A stretch of 64,000 nt of DNA. Origin: Nakamurella flava. GTDB taxonomy: Bacteria > Actinomycetota > Actinomycetes > Mycobacteriales > Nakamurellaceae. A model generated the notes under the pieces. The model ran no database searches. It saw only the letters and a program-made list of their open reading frames with translations, and had not been told where the DNA came from. The stretch lies in NCBI RefSeq assembly GCF_005298075.1, contig NZ_SZZH01000008.1:1-64000 (forward strand). The letters are read 5' to 3'. The position numbers were made by a program, and so were the translations under genes. Below are positions 27,651-37,378 of the stretch, in pieces; within the stretch, counting starts at the first letter, position 1; the number at the start of each line of letters is the position of its first letter.

Positions 27651-28241
27651 ATGGTCGCCATGGCACCCACCGCCGGTCCCGACCCCGCCCGGTCGATCGC
27701 CACCCTCGGACCGGACGGATTCCGCCGGGACATCCATTCCCTGGTCGCGATCTACCTCGCCGCCATGGACTACCCCCGGGAGATCGCCCCCCAACGCACC
27801 GCCCTGTGGGTGGAACACAGCCGCCGGGTGGGCTTCGACGCGCGGGTGGCGCGGGACGCGGACGGCGATCCCATCGGGCTGGCCTACGGCTACCGGGGCG
27901 CGCCGGGACAGTGGTGGTTCTCCGAGATCGCCCGCGGCCTGGGCTCGACGACGGCGCCCGTGCTGCACGACTTCTTCGAGCTCACCGAGCTGCACATCCG
28001 CCCCGACCACCAGGGCCACGGGCTCGGCGAATCACTGCTGCGGTCGCTGGCCGCTCCCCGCCCCGAACGCCGGATGCTGCTGTCGACACCCGAGGGTGAG
28101 AACCGCGCCTGGCGCCTCTACCGCCGCCTGGGTTTCACCGACGTCCTGCGGCACTACCGGTTCACCGGCGACGCCCGGCCGTTCGGCATCCTGGGCCGCG
28201 AACTGCCGTTGGCCGTGGCCGATGGGGCCGCTGGGCACTGA
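27651..28241 (+). CDS. GNAT-family N-acetyltransferase
   Basis: A 196-residue acyl-CoA-dependent acetyltransferase. The acetyl-CoA loop appears in LTELHIRPDHQGHGLGESLLRSL (R/Q-x-x-G-x-G/A type), followed by ENRAWRLYRRLGF, the typical C-terminal GNAT helix. The ATG at 27651 or that at 27660 could be the start; neither has a strong Shine-Dalgarno sequence. It is divergent from the HEPN-like gene and shares the region with the LexA box. GNAT and HEPN-like genes side by side near dcw recur in Actinobacteria as I recall, but the substrate is unknown. Confidence 0.85.
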   Translation: MVAMAPTAGPDPARSIATLGPDGFRRDIHSLVAIYLAAMDYPREIAPQRTALWVEHSRRVGFDARVARDADGDPIGLAYGYRGAPGQWWFSEIARGLGSTTAPVLHDFFELTELHIRPDHQGHGLGESLLRSLAAPRPERRMLLSTPEGENRAWRLYRRLGFTDVLRHYRFTGDARPFGILGRELPLAVADGAAGH

Positions 28242-28271
28242 CCGTCGCGGCCGCGCCGACCACCAGCGACG

Positions 28272-29078
28272 TCATGGGGCGAGCGGACGGGAGCCGTTCG
28301 TCTCGGGCGTGGACCCGGTGCGACCGGCCAGTTCGGACCGCAGCGCGGCGACCTCCGCCGCCAGCGCCTCCAACCGGGCGGTCATCCGCTCGTCGGCGGC
28401 CCGCTCCCGGCGGGACTCCTCCGCCTCCCGGGTGTCCGCCTCGTCCTGGACCGCCTCCCGGGTCTCCACCCCGACCCGCTCCACCAGCCAGGACGCCAGC
28501 GCCGCGGTCACCGTGCCGAGCAGTGCCACGCCACCGATCATCAGGACGACGGCGATGAGCCGCCCCTCGAAGGTGACCGGGGTGATGTCCCCGTAGCCGA
28601 CCGTGGTGATCGTGGCGAAGGCCCACCAGATGGCCTCGCCGAACGAGTGGATCTTCGAGGCCGGGTCGTGGCGTTCGACCTCGAGCATGGCCAGGGAGCA
28701 CAGGTACACCAGCCCGACGGTCGAGCCGACGACGTAGACCAGCACCCGGCCGCGCATGGTCCGCCCGGCCAGGCGCTGGAAGGCGGCGAGCAGGATGATC
28801 AGCCGGAGCAGTCGCAGCGGCCGCAGCATCGGCAGGGCCACCAGCGCGAGATCGGGCAGATGCCGAACGAACCACCGTCCGCGCTGCTCGGCGAGCACCA
28901 GCCGGACCACGTAGTCGACGGCGAACGCCGCCCAGCAGAGCCACAGCAGGACATTCGCGCGGAAAGCCTCCTCGCCCCGCACGTCCCCGATGACGGCCCA
29001 GGAGAAGACAACGAGGAAGACCACGGCGACGCCGATCAGCGGCCACTCCGTCACAGCCCGCCAGCGCTCAGAGGTCAC
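28272..29078 (-). CDS. Voltage-gated-like K+ channel
   Basis: A 268-residue six-helix potassium channel. An S4-like helix with spaced arginines (RPLRLLRLI, about residues 86-94) precedes the pore, whose selectivity filter TTVGYGD lies at 158-164. A C-terminal coiled coil (about 195-260) likely tetramerises the channel. I chose the GTG at 29078 because the first helix follows directly; a GTG at 29168 would add 30 non-conserved residues. It follows the Mrp antiporter and DUF885 genes on the same strand, suggesting a joint role in cation balance. Confidence 0.85.
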   Translation of the reverse strand: MTSERWRAVTEWPLIGVAVVFLVVFSWAVIGDVRGEEAFRANVLLWLCWAAFAVDYVVRLVLAEQRGRWFVRHLPDLALVALPMLRPLRLLRLIILLAAFQRLAGRTMRGRVLVYVVGSTVGLVYLCSLAMLEVERHDPASKIHSFGEAIWWAFATITTVGYGDITPVTFEGRLIAVVLMIGGVALLGTVTAALASWLVERVGVETREAVQDEADTREAEESRRERAADERMTARLEALAAEVAALRSELAGRTGSTPETNGSRPLAP

Positions 29079-29174
29079 GCGCGCAGCATCGCACACAGTG
29101 ATCGAAGAGCACTCCGAGTAAGCGCCAGCCCGCCCCCTCCGCGTGAGCCGCGCGGTGGTGGGCGACACCGGCGC

Positions 29175-30941
29175 TCAGAGCGCGGCGAGCCGCCCGGCCA
29201 GTGGATCGAGGCCCATCCCGCCGAGCCGAAGGGCCCGGTCGTGGAACGAGCGGAGATCGAAGGCGGCGCCGTGCCGGGCCCGGGCGGCCTCCCGGCCGGC
29301 CAGCCAGATGCGCTCCCCCACCTTGTAGGCCGGGGCCTGCCCCGCCCATCCGAGGTACCGGTCGATCTCGTCGCGGCAGTGGGCGGGATCGCTGATCGTG
29401 CGGGTGAGCAGGAACTCGAGCCCGAGTTCGCCGTTCCACCGCTCCCCTTCGTGGAACCCGGTACCGGCGGGGATGGGCAACTCGAGGTGCATGCCGATAT
29501 CGACGACGACCCGCGCGGCCCGGAACAGCTGGGAATCCAGGAAGCCCAGCAGGGTCCCGGGGGTGTCGAAGTAGCCCAGCTCGCGCATCAGTCGTTCGGC
29601 GTACAGGGCCCAGCCTTCGACGTAGCCGGAGCAGTCGGCGGCCAGACGCTGGAAGTCGTTGAGCGACTCCCGCTGGCAGACGGCGGTACCGATCTGCAGG
29701 TGATGCCCGGGGACACCCTCGTGGTACACGACGGTCGCCTCCCGCCAGGTGCTGAAGACCTCCCGGCCCTGCTCCACCGACCACCACATGGCTCCGGGCC
29801 GGGACAGGTCGTCGCTCGGACCGGTGTAGTAGGCGCCGACCGGCCCGCCGGGCGGGGCGATCCGGCAGCGCAGGTCCCGTAACGGCGGCGCGACGGTGAC
29901 GTGGTGGGCGCCGACGTCGGCGAGCACCCGGTCGGACAGATCCTGCATCCAGGCCTGCAGGCCGTCCTGGCCGCGCACCTGATAGGTCGGGTCCTCGTCC
30001 AGGATCGCGGCCGCACCGGCCGGTCCCTGGCCCGGGGCGATCTCCTCGGCCACCGCCCGCAGTTCTCGTTCCAGTTCCAGGAATTCGTGCCACCCCCAGG
30101 CGTAGGTCTCCTCGAGATCGATCGTGGCGCCGAGGAACTCGCGGGAGGCCAGCGCATACCGCTCCCGGCCGACGGCGTCGGCCCGAGGTGCCCGGGGGGC
30201 CAGTTCGGCCCGCAGGAAGTCGCCGAGCTCGCCGTAGGCGGCATCGGCGGCATCGGCAGCCCGCTGCAGATCGGCCGACAGGGCCGACCCGCGGTCCTGA
30301 TCCGCGCCGAGGGACCGCGCCAACCCGCGGAAGAAGCCGTCCGGCGCGGTCCGCCCGCTGTAGGTGTCGCACTGTTCGGCGCAGCGGTCGATCTGCCGCA
30401 GCGCCACCACCCGGCCGGAGTCGGCGGCGGCCAGCAGCGAGGTCCGGTAGTCCCGTAGGGCCCGCGGGACGGCGGCCATCCGCCGGGCGATGGTGGCGAC
30501 GTCCTCGTCCGACTCGTGGGGCATCAGGTCGAAGACCATGCGGACGTTCTGCACCGGCGAGTCGATGACGTTCAACGAGGCCTGTGCCCACCCCGACTCG
30601 TACAGGTCGCGGGCCACGCCGAGCCGCTCGGTGAGCACCTCGTAGGCGATCCCGGCCGGGCTGTCCGGGGAGGCGGGCGCCGGAACGGCGTGCAAGGTGC
30701 GGGTCACGAGCGCGTGCTTCTCGGCCAGCCCGTCCGGGGTGAAGTCGTCCAACCGGTCGTCGTGCCCGGCGACCCCCAGGTACGACGCCATGATCGGCGA
30801 CAGCCGGGCGTACTCGGCCAGGTACTCGTCGGACAGCCGGTCGATCAGCGCCCGGTCGGCGTCACCCGCCGGGGCGCCGGCGGACACGGGAGGCCGTGAG
30901 GTGTCGCTGCGGTCGTCGGGGGTCGAAGGATGCGCGGGCAT
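29175..30941 (-). CDS. DUF885 family putative metallopeptidase
   Basis: A 588-residue protein covering the full DUF885 length. The conserved motif VYHEGVPGHHLQ near residue 410 resembles a zinc-binding HE-x-x-x-H arrangement, and EGWALYAERLM follows, as in other DUF885 proteins. No signal peptide is visible, so it is probably cytoplasmic. The ATG at 30941 begins 9 bp after the mnhG stop, so the gene is probably the last or next-to-last of the antiporter transcript, although no functional link is known. Confidence 0.85.
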   Translation of the reverse strand: MPAHPSTPDDRSDTSRPPVSAGAPAGDADRALIDRLSDEYLAEYARLSPIMASYLGVAGHDDRLDDFTPDGLAEKHALVTRTLHAVPAPASPDSPAGIAYEVLTERLGVARDLYESGWAQASLNVIDSPVQNVRMVFDLMPHESDEDVATIARRMAAVPRALRDYRTSLLAAADSGRVVALRQIDRCAEQCDTYSGRTAPDGFFRGLARSLGADQDRGSALSADLQRAADAADAAYGELGDFLRAELAPRAPRADAVGRERYALASREFLGATIDLEETYAWGWHEFLELERELRAVAEEIAPGQGPAGAAAILDEDPTYQVRGQDGLQAWMQDLSDRVLADVGAHHVTVAPPLRDLRCRIAPPGGPVGAYYTGPSDDLSRPGAMWWSVEQGREVFSTWREATVVYHEGVPGHHLQIGTAVCQRESLNDFQRLAADCSGYVEGWALYAERLMRELGYFDTPGTLLGFLDSQLFRAARVVVDIGMHLELPIPAGTGFHEGERWNGELGLEFLLTRTISDPAHCRDEIDRYLGWAGQAPAYKVGERIWLAGREAARARHGAAFDLRSFHDRALRLGGMGLDPLAGRLAAL

Positions 30942-30950
30942 CCCCGCACG

Positions 30951-31370
30951 TTAACCCCGTCCGGCCGGCCGATCGGATTCGTCGGCCGTCGCCTGCCCCA
31001 TCTGTTGCGGGCCGTCGTCCGACGCCGGCAGCCGTTCGTCCAGGTGGGCGCGGTCCTCCGGTGTCACGGACTGGTCCTCGTCGTCCTGCTCGGCGTTGCG
31101 GTAGGCCACCCGCACCGTCAGGTGGGCCGAGACGGGGGCGGTGACGAACTGCAGGATGACGATGAGCAGCAGCAGGCCGATGACCCCGGGGGTCTGCAGA
31201 CGCAGCCCGACCCCGAGCATCAGCAGCATGATGCCGAGCACCTGCGGTTTGGTGGCCGCGTGGATGCGGGCCATCGTGTCCGGGAACCGCAGGACGGCCA
31301 ACCCGGCGAACAGGGACAGCGAGGCCCCGAGGATCAGCGCGGCCGACGCGATCCAGTCGACGACAGTCAT
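30951..31370 (-). CDS. mnhG: Mrp antiporter subunit G
   Basis: A 139-residue protein with three transmembrane helices in the first 95 residues and the MnhG segment FPDTMARIHAATKPQVLG. A charged C-terminal tail follows. It is a small accessory subunit of the multisubunit Na+/H+ antiporter. The ATG at 31370 is 49 bp after the mnhF stop, the longest gap in this otherwise overlapping operon. Confidence 0.92.
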   Translation of the reverse strand: MTVVDWIASAALILGASLSLFAGLAVLRFPDTMARIHAATKPQVLGIMLLMLGVGLRLQTPGVIGLLLLIVILQFVTAPVSAHLTVRVAYRNAEQDDEDQSVTPEDRAHLDERLPASDDGPQQMGQATADESDRPAGRG

Positions 31371-31419
31371 GGCTGCTCCCTCCGGTGGCGACGGGTGGTC
31401 CGGTGGTGGCAGGCCCCGG

Positions 31420-31680
31420 TCATTGGCGGTCCCGGGGCAGCAGCTTGGCGAGTCCGGCCGACCCCATGAAGCCGAGCAGGGACACGACGACGGCGACGAC
31501 CAAGGTGGAATCGGACTCCGTGTAGGCGGCCAGCAGGACGATGACGCCGACCACGATGGCCAGCAGGACGTCGAGCGCCACCGCCCGGTCGATCTGGGTC
31601 GGCCCCTTGACCAGCCGGATGACGGCCAGCAGACCGCCCACGGTGAAGAGCGTCCCGGCGATGAGGATGGTGGCGGTCAC
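31420..31680 (-). CDS. mnhF: Mrp antiporter subunit F
   Basis: An 86-residue protein with three transmembrane helices and the MnhF pattern RLVKGPTQIDRAVALDVLLA. It is a small membrane subunit of the Mrp antiporter. The GTG at 31680 overlaps the mnhE stop by 4 bases. Confidence 0.92.
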   Translation of the reverse strand: MTATILIAGTLFTVGGLLAVIRLVKGPTQIDRAVALDVLLAIVVGVIVLLAAYTESDSTLVVAVVVSLLGFMGSAGLAKLLPRDRQ

Positions 31681-32306
31681 CGGCGGCTCCCCTTCTCGGT
31701 CCCGGAACGTCCGGTGGCGGCGGGCCGGGGCTCGGGGGCCCGGTCCGTGGTCTCGTCACGGCCGAGCGCGGCGCGGATCCGTCGTTCCTGGTCGCGGACC
31801 TGCTCGTGGAACTCGGCCATCGTCTTCTGGTCGGCGTCCAGCACGTGGATCATCAGCGTGCGCCGACGGGGGTCGATCTCGATGATGAGGCTGCCCGGAA
31901 CGAGGGAGACCGCCAGCGCGGTCAGCGCCTGCAGCAGATCCGAGTCGGACTCGAGCTGTACGACGGTGGTCTCCGAATGCGGGGGGCGCGGCCGGACCGC
32001 CAGCCAGGCCACATGCACGCTGGCCACGACGACGTCGCCCAGGAAACGTCCGATCAGCACCAGGGTGCGCCACGGGTGCAGACCGAACGAGAAGTACATC
32101 TGCGGCAGCGGGAAGAGCAACAGCACCACCGCGCCGACCAGCACTCCGAGCAGGATGACGATGAGCGAGGCGGAACCCCACAGCGCCATCCAGACCAGGA
32201 CGAGGAAACCCAACGTCAACAGGTAGGGCCGCCAGCGGCTGGATCCGGGCGCCGGCTCGCCGCGGATCGCTTCGGCGCGTTGCCGCAGGCGCCGGACGCC
32301 GGTCAT
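31677..32306 (-). CDS. mnhE: Mrp antiporter subunit E
   Basis: A 209-residue protein with two to three N-terminal transmembrane helices and the MnhE signature SLVPGSLIIEIDPRRRTLMIHVLDAD. A charged tail of 45 residues is longer than in Bacillus MrpE. The start overlaps the mnhD stop by 4 bases and the stop overlaps mnhF. Confidence 0.92.
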   Translation of the reverse strand: MTGVRRLRQRAEAIRGEPAPGSSRWRPYLLTLGFLVLVWMALWGSASLIVILLGVLVGAVVLLLFPLPQMYFSFGLHPWRTLVLIGRFLGDVVVASVHVAWLAVRPRPPHSETTVVQLESDSDLLQALTALAVSLVPGSLIIEIDPRRRTLMIHVLDADQKTMAEFHEQVRDQERRIRAALGRDETTDRAPEPRPAATGRSGTEKGSRR

Positions 32307-34000
32307 CGGCCACCTCCGGCTTGTCCGTTCGCCGCGGCCGGCGAACCCGGGTCGAGACCGGGTAGTGGTTCGCCGCTGGAGAAGACGGCCTGCACGTACT
32401 GGTTGCGGTCCGACAGTGCCTCCGCAGCGTCCTGGGCGACCTGGTAGATCGGGCCGGCAGCCACCGTCAGCAGCAGGCCCACGGCGACCATGGCCGTGGT
32501 CGCGCCCACCATGCCGAGCGGCAGGCGCGCGGCCTTCTCGCCGGCCTCTCGGCGCTTGGCCTGCCGCAGGGCCTCACGCTGGGCGGCCCGGCGGGTGGCC
32601 AGCGACCGCCCCGACTCGGTCTGCAGCGCGTCGTCCGGCTCCTCCAGCGCCGTCACCTCGGGCGCGGGTCGCCAGAACGTGCGGCCCCAGACCCGGACGA
32701 TGGCGTACAGGGTGAGCAGGCTCGTCAGGGTGCCGCCGATGACCAGGATCAGCGAGAGGACCCGACCGTCCTGCACGCCGGCCTCGAACAGGCCGACCTT
32801 GCCCAGGAACCCGGAGAACGGGGGCATCCCCGCCAGGTTCATGGCCGGCAGGAAGAACAGCGCGGCCAGCAGCGGGGAGGCCGACGCGAGCCCGCCCAGC
32901 CGGGCCAGCACGGTGGACCCGGCCACCCGCTCGATGAGGCCCACCCCGAGGAACAGCGCGGTCTGGACGAGGATGTGGTGTGCGACGTAGTAGATCGCGG
33001 CCGCGGTGCCGGCGGTCGACCCGAGAGCGACGCCGAACAGCATGTAGCCGATGTGCGAGACCAGCGTGAACGACAGCATCCGCTTGATGCCGGACTGGGC
33101 CACCGCGCCGAGGATGCCGATCACCATCGTCAACAGGGCCGCGATCATCAGCAGGGTGCCGAACGAGCCCGTCGGGAACAGCAGGTTCTGCACGCGGATG
33201 ATCGCGTAGATGCCGACCTTGGTCAGCAGCCCGGCGAACACCGCGGTCACCGGCGCGGGCGCCGACGGGTACGAATCCGGCAGCCAGGCATACATCGGGA
33301 AGACCGCCGCCTTCACCCCGAACGCGACCAGCAGCATCGCCTGCAGGGTCGCGACGATGTCCGGGTCGACCGCCGGCAGTTTCACCGAGAGGTCGGCCAG
33401 GTTGATGGTCCCGGTGGCCGCGTAGGTCAGGGCGATCGCGGACAGGAAGATCAGGGACGACAGCAGGGAGACGACGATGTACGGCGCTCCGGCCCGTAGC
33501 CGTTCCTTCGTCCCGCCCAGGGTGATGAGCACGAAGCTGGCGGTCAGCAGGATCTCGAAGCTGACGAAGAGGTTGAACAGGTCACCGGCGACGAAGGCGT
33601 TGGAGACGCCGGTGGCCAGGATCAGGAACGTCGGGTGGAAGATCGAGACCGGGGTCTCCGGGGTCTCCGACTCGTCGGCCATGCCCTGCGAGATCGCGTA
33701 GACGAGAACGGCCAGCGCCACCGTCGTCGACACGACCAGCATGAACGCGGCCAGTTCGTCGGCCACCAGGGTGATGCCGAAGGGCGCCGTCCAGCCGCCG
33801 ACGTTCACGACGATGGTGCCGTTCTGCACCACCCGGGCCAGCATCAGGATCTCCACCGCCAGCTGGACCGCCAGGGTGCCGACCGAGATGAACCGCTGGA
33901 CGCGGGGGCGCCGGCTGACCACCAGGGTGGTGGCGGCGCCGGCCATCGGCAGGACGATGGCCAGTGGGAGCAGGAAGTCCAGTGCGCTGCCGTTCATCAC
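32303..34000 (-). CDS. mnhD: Mrp antiporter subunit D
   Basis: A 565-residue polytopic protein related to NuoM/NuoN of complex I. The proton-antiporter core around AAVFPMYAWLPDSYPSAPAPVTA carries the conserved lysine and charged residues, with about fourteen helices. A hydrophilic loop (about residues 440-480) interrupts the C-terminal part. GTG at 34000 and ATG at 33997 are adjacent alternatives; both overlap the mnhC stop. Confidence 0.94.
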   Translation of the reverse strand: MMNGSALDFLLPLAIVLPMAGAATTLVVSRRPRVQRFISVGTLAVQLAVEILMLARVVQNGTIVVNVGGWTAPFGITLVADELAAFMLVVSTTVALAVLVYAISQGMADESETPETPVSIFHPTFLILATGVSNAFVAGDLFNLFVSFEILLTASFVLITLGGTKERLRAGAPYIVVSLLSSLIFLSAIALTYAATGTINLADLSVKLPAVDPDIVATLQAMLLVAFGVKAAVFPMYAWLPDSYPSAPAPVTAVFAGLLTKVGIYAIIRVQNLLFPTGSFGTLLMIAALLTMVIGILGAVAQSGIKRMLSFTLVSHIGYMLFGVALGSTAGTAAAIYYVAHHILVQTALFLGVGLIERVAGSTVLARLGGLASASPLLAALFFLPAMNLAGMPPFSGFLGKVGLFEAGVQDGRVLSLILVIGGTLTSLLTLYAIVRVWGRTFWRPAPEVTALEEPDDALQTESGRSLATRRAAQREALRQAKRREAGEKAARLPLGMVGATTAMVAVGLLLTVAAGPIYQVAQDAAEALSDRNQYVQAVFSSGEPLPGLDPGSPAAANGQAGGGR

Positions 34001-34368
34001 TCGTCCCCCGCTCCGGGACTCGCGTCCTCCAGTTCGACGTCCTCGGTGTCGTCGCCGATCTCCGGCTCCTCGGTGACCTTGTAATTGCGGTACGCCATGG
34101 CGAGCAGGAACGTCGTCACGGCCAGGCTGATGACGATGGCCGTGAGGATCAGCGCCTGCGGCACCGGATCGGCCATCGGCTCACCGTTGGACGGTTCGCC
34201 GACGATGGGCGCGGCGCCGTCGCTGTTGGACAGCAGCAGCAGGTTGACGGCGTGCCCGGCGAGCAGGAAGCCCAGCAGCACCCGGATCAGGTTCCGCGAC
34301 AACATCAGGTAGATGCCGCACGCGAACAGAGCGCCGACGGTGACGGCCAGCACGACACTGGTGGTCAT
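33997..34368 (-). CDS. mnhC: Mrp antiporter subunit C
   Basis: A 123-residue NuoK-like subunit with three transmembrane helices and the motif LRVLLGFLLAGHAVNLLLLS-like (here starting NLIRVLLGFLLAGHAVN). The last 20 residues are acidic. ATG at 34368 overlaps the mnhA stop as ATGA. Confidence 0.93.
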   Translation of the reverse strand: MTTSVVLAVTVGALFACGIYLMLSRNLIRVLLGFLLAGHAVNLLLLSNSDGAAPIVGEPSNGEPMADPVPQALILTAIVISLAVTTFLLAMAYRNYKVTEEPEIGDDTEDVELEDASPGAGDE

Positions 34369-37235
34369 CGGGACCGCCCTCCCGTCGGGGTCTGTTCTTC
34401 GCGGGCCCGCCGCTCCAGCACGCCCTGCCGGTCCAGTTCGGCGCCCAGCGACCGCAGCACGTCGAGCACCAGGCCGACGACGATGAAGTAGACGCCGATG
34501 TCGAACACGGACGAGGTGACGAACTTGAGGTCACCGAGCACCGGGACGGTGGCCCGCAGGATGGTGGACTGCAGCGCGTCGCCGCCGGCGACCAGGCCGT
34601 AGGCGGCCGTCGCCGCGGAGATCAGCAGCCCGACCCCCATCAACTTGCCCGGGTCCACGGGCGCGGCCTCACCGAGCTCGAACGCCCCGCCGGCGATGTA
34701 GCGCAGCGTCAGGGCGAGCCCGCCGATCAGGCCGGCGGCGAAACCGCCGCCCGGTTCGTCGTGGCCGACGAACAGCACGTAGATCGAGAACACGATGATC
34801 GTGTGGAAGATGAGCCGGGTGACCACCTCGAGCAGCAGCGACCGGCGGGGCATCCAGTTGGTGACGAGCCACGGTGACGGCTTCGCGGGGGCCTTGGCCG
34901 AGGGCAGGCTGGTGGGTTTGCGCGGGGTCCGCCCGGTGCGGCCGACCAGGAAGATCAGCGAGGCGACGCCGGTGGCCGCGGCGATCAGCACGGTCAGCTC
35001 GCCGAAGGTGTCCCAGGCGCGGACGTCGACCAGGATGATGTTGACGATGTTGTAGCCGCCGCCGTACTCGACGGCCGGGCCGGCGAGGTCGGCCGACACC
35101 GGGGTGGCGACCCGGCTCCCCGGGATGATCAGGGCCAGGGCCGTCATCAGCGCCCCGGCGGCCAGGGCCAGCACGACGCGGAAGCCGTTGCCCCGGTGTG
35201 AGGCGAACAACGCCCGGTCCGGGAGCCGGGTGAGCACGAGCAGCCCGGCGATCAGGGTGATCGTCTCGACCAGGATCTGCGTGAGCGCGAGGTCGGGGGC
35301 GCCGCGCAGGATGAACAGGATGGCGATCGCGTAGCCGACGCCGCCCACCATGATGATGGCGGTGAGACCCCGCTTGATCTGGGTGGTGGCCACGGCCAGC
35401 CCGATGACGACGACGGCCACCATGATCTCGCCGGGGTCGCTCCAGAGCGCCAGGTCGGCGGTCGACGTGCCGGCGCGGATCAGCATCGTGCCCGGGAAGG
35501 CGATGAGGACCAGGAGGATCGCGCCGAGGGACACCGGCAGCGAACCGCGCTGGGTGGTGGCGGTGACGCCGACGGCGATGGCATCCAGGCCCCGGGTCGT
35601 CGCCCGGTAGGCCGCCCCCGGCGGCCCGCCGGGTCGGGCCAGTTCGGTCCGGCGTTCCCGGGTCCGCTGGGCCAGGAAGACGGCGGCACCCCCGAGCCAC
35701 CCGACCACCGACAGCAGCAGGGCCAGGCTAAACCCGTGCCAGAGGGCGAGGGCGCCGTCGTGGGTCGATCCGGCGAGCTGCGCGTAGGACTGGACGAGGG
35801 GTTCGGCCAGGAACGGGGCGATCCCCAGCACGAGACCGATGACCACGAGCAGCACGGTCGGACCGCTGCACCACGCCGAGACGGGGGCGACCGGCAACTG
35901 CCGACTGCCGGCGGCGGGGACCCCCGGCTTGTCGGCGAAGGCGCCCCACAGGAACCGGATCGAGTAGGCGGTGGTCAGGATCGAACCGACCAGCATGATC
36001 ACCACGGCGACGGCGCCCCAGGTGCCGCCGTCGAGCAGGCCCGCGTACCCGGACTCCTTCGCGGCGAACCCGAACATCGGCGGGACACCGGCCATGCTGA
36101 TCGCCGCGAGGGCGGCCAGCGCGGCGACCAGGGGCATCCGCCGGCGCAGTCCGGACAGCTTGGTCAGGTCGCGGGTTCCCGTGCTGGTGTCGATGATGCC
36201 GACCACGAAGAACAGCGGAGCCTTGAACAGGGCGTGGCCGAGCAGCATGGCCAACCCGCCGAGCAGCGCGTCCGGGTTGCCCGATCCGAACAGCAGGGTC
36301 ATCAGACCCAGTTGGGAGACGGTGCCGTAGGCGAGCAGCAACTTCAGGTCGCGCTGTCGCAGGGCGGTGGCGGCGCCGTAGAGCATGGTGCCGCCGCCGA
36401 GCAGGATGAGCAGCGGCTGCCAGAACGACAGATCGGCGAAGCCGGGGGCGAGCCGGGCGAACAGGTAGATGCCGGCCTTGACCATCGTCGCGGCGTGCAG
36501 GTAGGCGCTGGCCGGGGTGGGCGCGGCCATCGCCCCGGGCAGCCAGAACTGGAACGGGATGATGGCCGATTTGCTGATCCCGCCGATCAGCAGCAGGACG
36601 ATGGCGGCGGTCACCAGTGGGCTCGACGGCGGGTCGGCCAGGATCGCCGACAGCTGGAACGTGCCAGCCTGCACACCGAGGATCACCGCGCCGATCAGCA
36701 TGACCAGGCCGCCGGCGGTGGTGACCAGCAACGCCTGGGAAGCCGCCTGGCGTGAGGACCGCTTGCCCTGCCGGTGGGCGATGAGCAGGTAGGACAGCAG
36801 GCCGGTGAGCTCCCAGAACACCACGAGCAGGATGAGGTTGTCGGCCCAGACCAGACCGAGCATCGCCCCGGCGAAGACCAGCAGCGACCCGGCGTACTTG
36901 CCGACCCCGTCGTCGTCGCGGGGGAAGTACCGCGCGGAGTAGATCATCACCAGCGTGCCGATACCGGCGATGACCAGCGTCAGGGCCAGCGACAACGCGT
37001 CCAGCCGGAGGTCGATGGTGAGCCCGATCTGCGGCAACCAGGGCACCGAGACGTTCCGGCTGCCGCCGTCCAGAACGGCCGGCAACTGCAGGGCGGCCCA
37101 GACCGTGGTGGCGCCGGGCAGCGCCGCCAGCACGATGAGCGCGTCGCGGTCCATCGCCCGGCACAGCGGCAGGGCGAGCAGTCCGATGACGAGATAGGCC
37201 AGCAGGAACCAGGGCGCGGCGGCGAAGGCGGTCAT
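34365..37235 (-). CDS. mnhA: Mrp antiporter subunit A fused to B
   Basis: A 956-residue fusion. The N-terminal 500 residues are a NuoL-like antiporter domain (IIPFQFWLPGAMAAPTPASA with the conserved Pro/His region). Next come the MrpA-specific C-terminal helices (about 560-790). The last 150 residues are an MnhB domain (FHTIIVFSIYVLFVGHDEPGGGF). The ATG at 37235 directly precedes the first helix; the frame extends upstream without similarity. A/B fusions are common in actinobacteria. It is the first gene of the six-subunit operon that exports Na+ for H+ and supports pH and salt tolerance. Confidence 0.93.
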   Translation of the reverse strand: MTAFAAAPWFLLAYLVIGLLALPLCRAMDRDALIVLAALPGATTVWAALQLPAVLDGGSRNVSVPWLPQIGLTIDLRLDALSLALTLVIAGIGTLVMIYSARYFPRDDDGVGKYAGSLLVFAGAMLGLVWADNLILLVVFWELTGLLSYLLIAHRQGKRSSRQAASQALLVTTAGGLVMLIGAVILGVQAGTFQLSAILADPPSSPLVTAAIVLLLIGGISKSAIIPFQFWLPGAMAAPTPASAYLHAATMVKAGIYLFARLAPGFADLSFWQPLLILLGGGTMLYGAATALRQRDLKLLLAYGTVSQLGLMTLLFGSGNPDALLGGLAMLLGHALFKAPLFFVVGIIDTSTGTRDLTKLSGLRRRMPLVAALAALAAISMAGVPPMFGFAAKESGYAGLLDGGTWGAVAVVIMLVGSILTTAYSIRFLWGAFADKPGVPAAGSRQLPVAPVSAWCSGPTVLLVVIGLVLGIAPFLAEPLVQSYAQLAGSTHDGALALWHGFSLALLLSVVGWLGGAAVFLAQRTRERRTELARPGGPPGAAYRATTRGLDAIAVGVTATTQRGSLPVSLGAILLVLIAFPGTMLIRAGTSTADLALWSDPGEIMVAVVVIGLAVATTQIKRGLTAIIMVGGVGYAIAILFILRGAPDLALTQILVETITLIAGLLVLTRLPDRALFASHRGNGFRVVLALAAGALMTALALIIPGSRVATPVSADLAGPAVEYGGGYNIVNIILVDVRAWDTFGELTVLIAAATGVASLIFLVGRTGRTPRKPTSLPSAKAPAKPSPWLVTNWMPRRSLLLEVVTRLIFHTIIVFSIYVLFVGHDEPGGGFAAGLIGGLALTLRYIAGGAFELGEAAPVDPGKLMGVGLLISAATAAYGLVAGGDALQSTILRATVPVLGDLKFVTSSVFDIGVYFIVVGLVLDVLRSLGAELDRQGVLERRAREEQTPTGGRSR

Positions 37236-37378
37236 CGGCGGACCCGCCCGGATCGCAGGGCGCTGACCCGGACCCCGACGCAGCGCCCCACCCCGGGGGC
37301 GGGCCACGTGGACGCGGCGGCGGAGCGGTCGGTGCGCACTGGACTCCCTCGTTCTCCGATACCGGTCGGACCGGATCG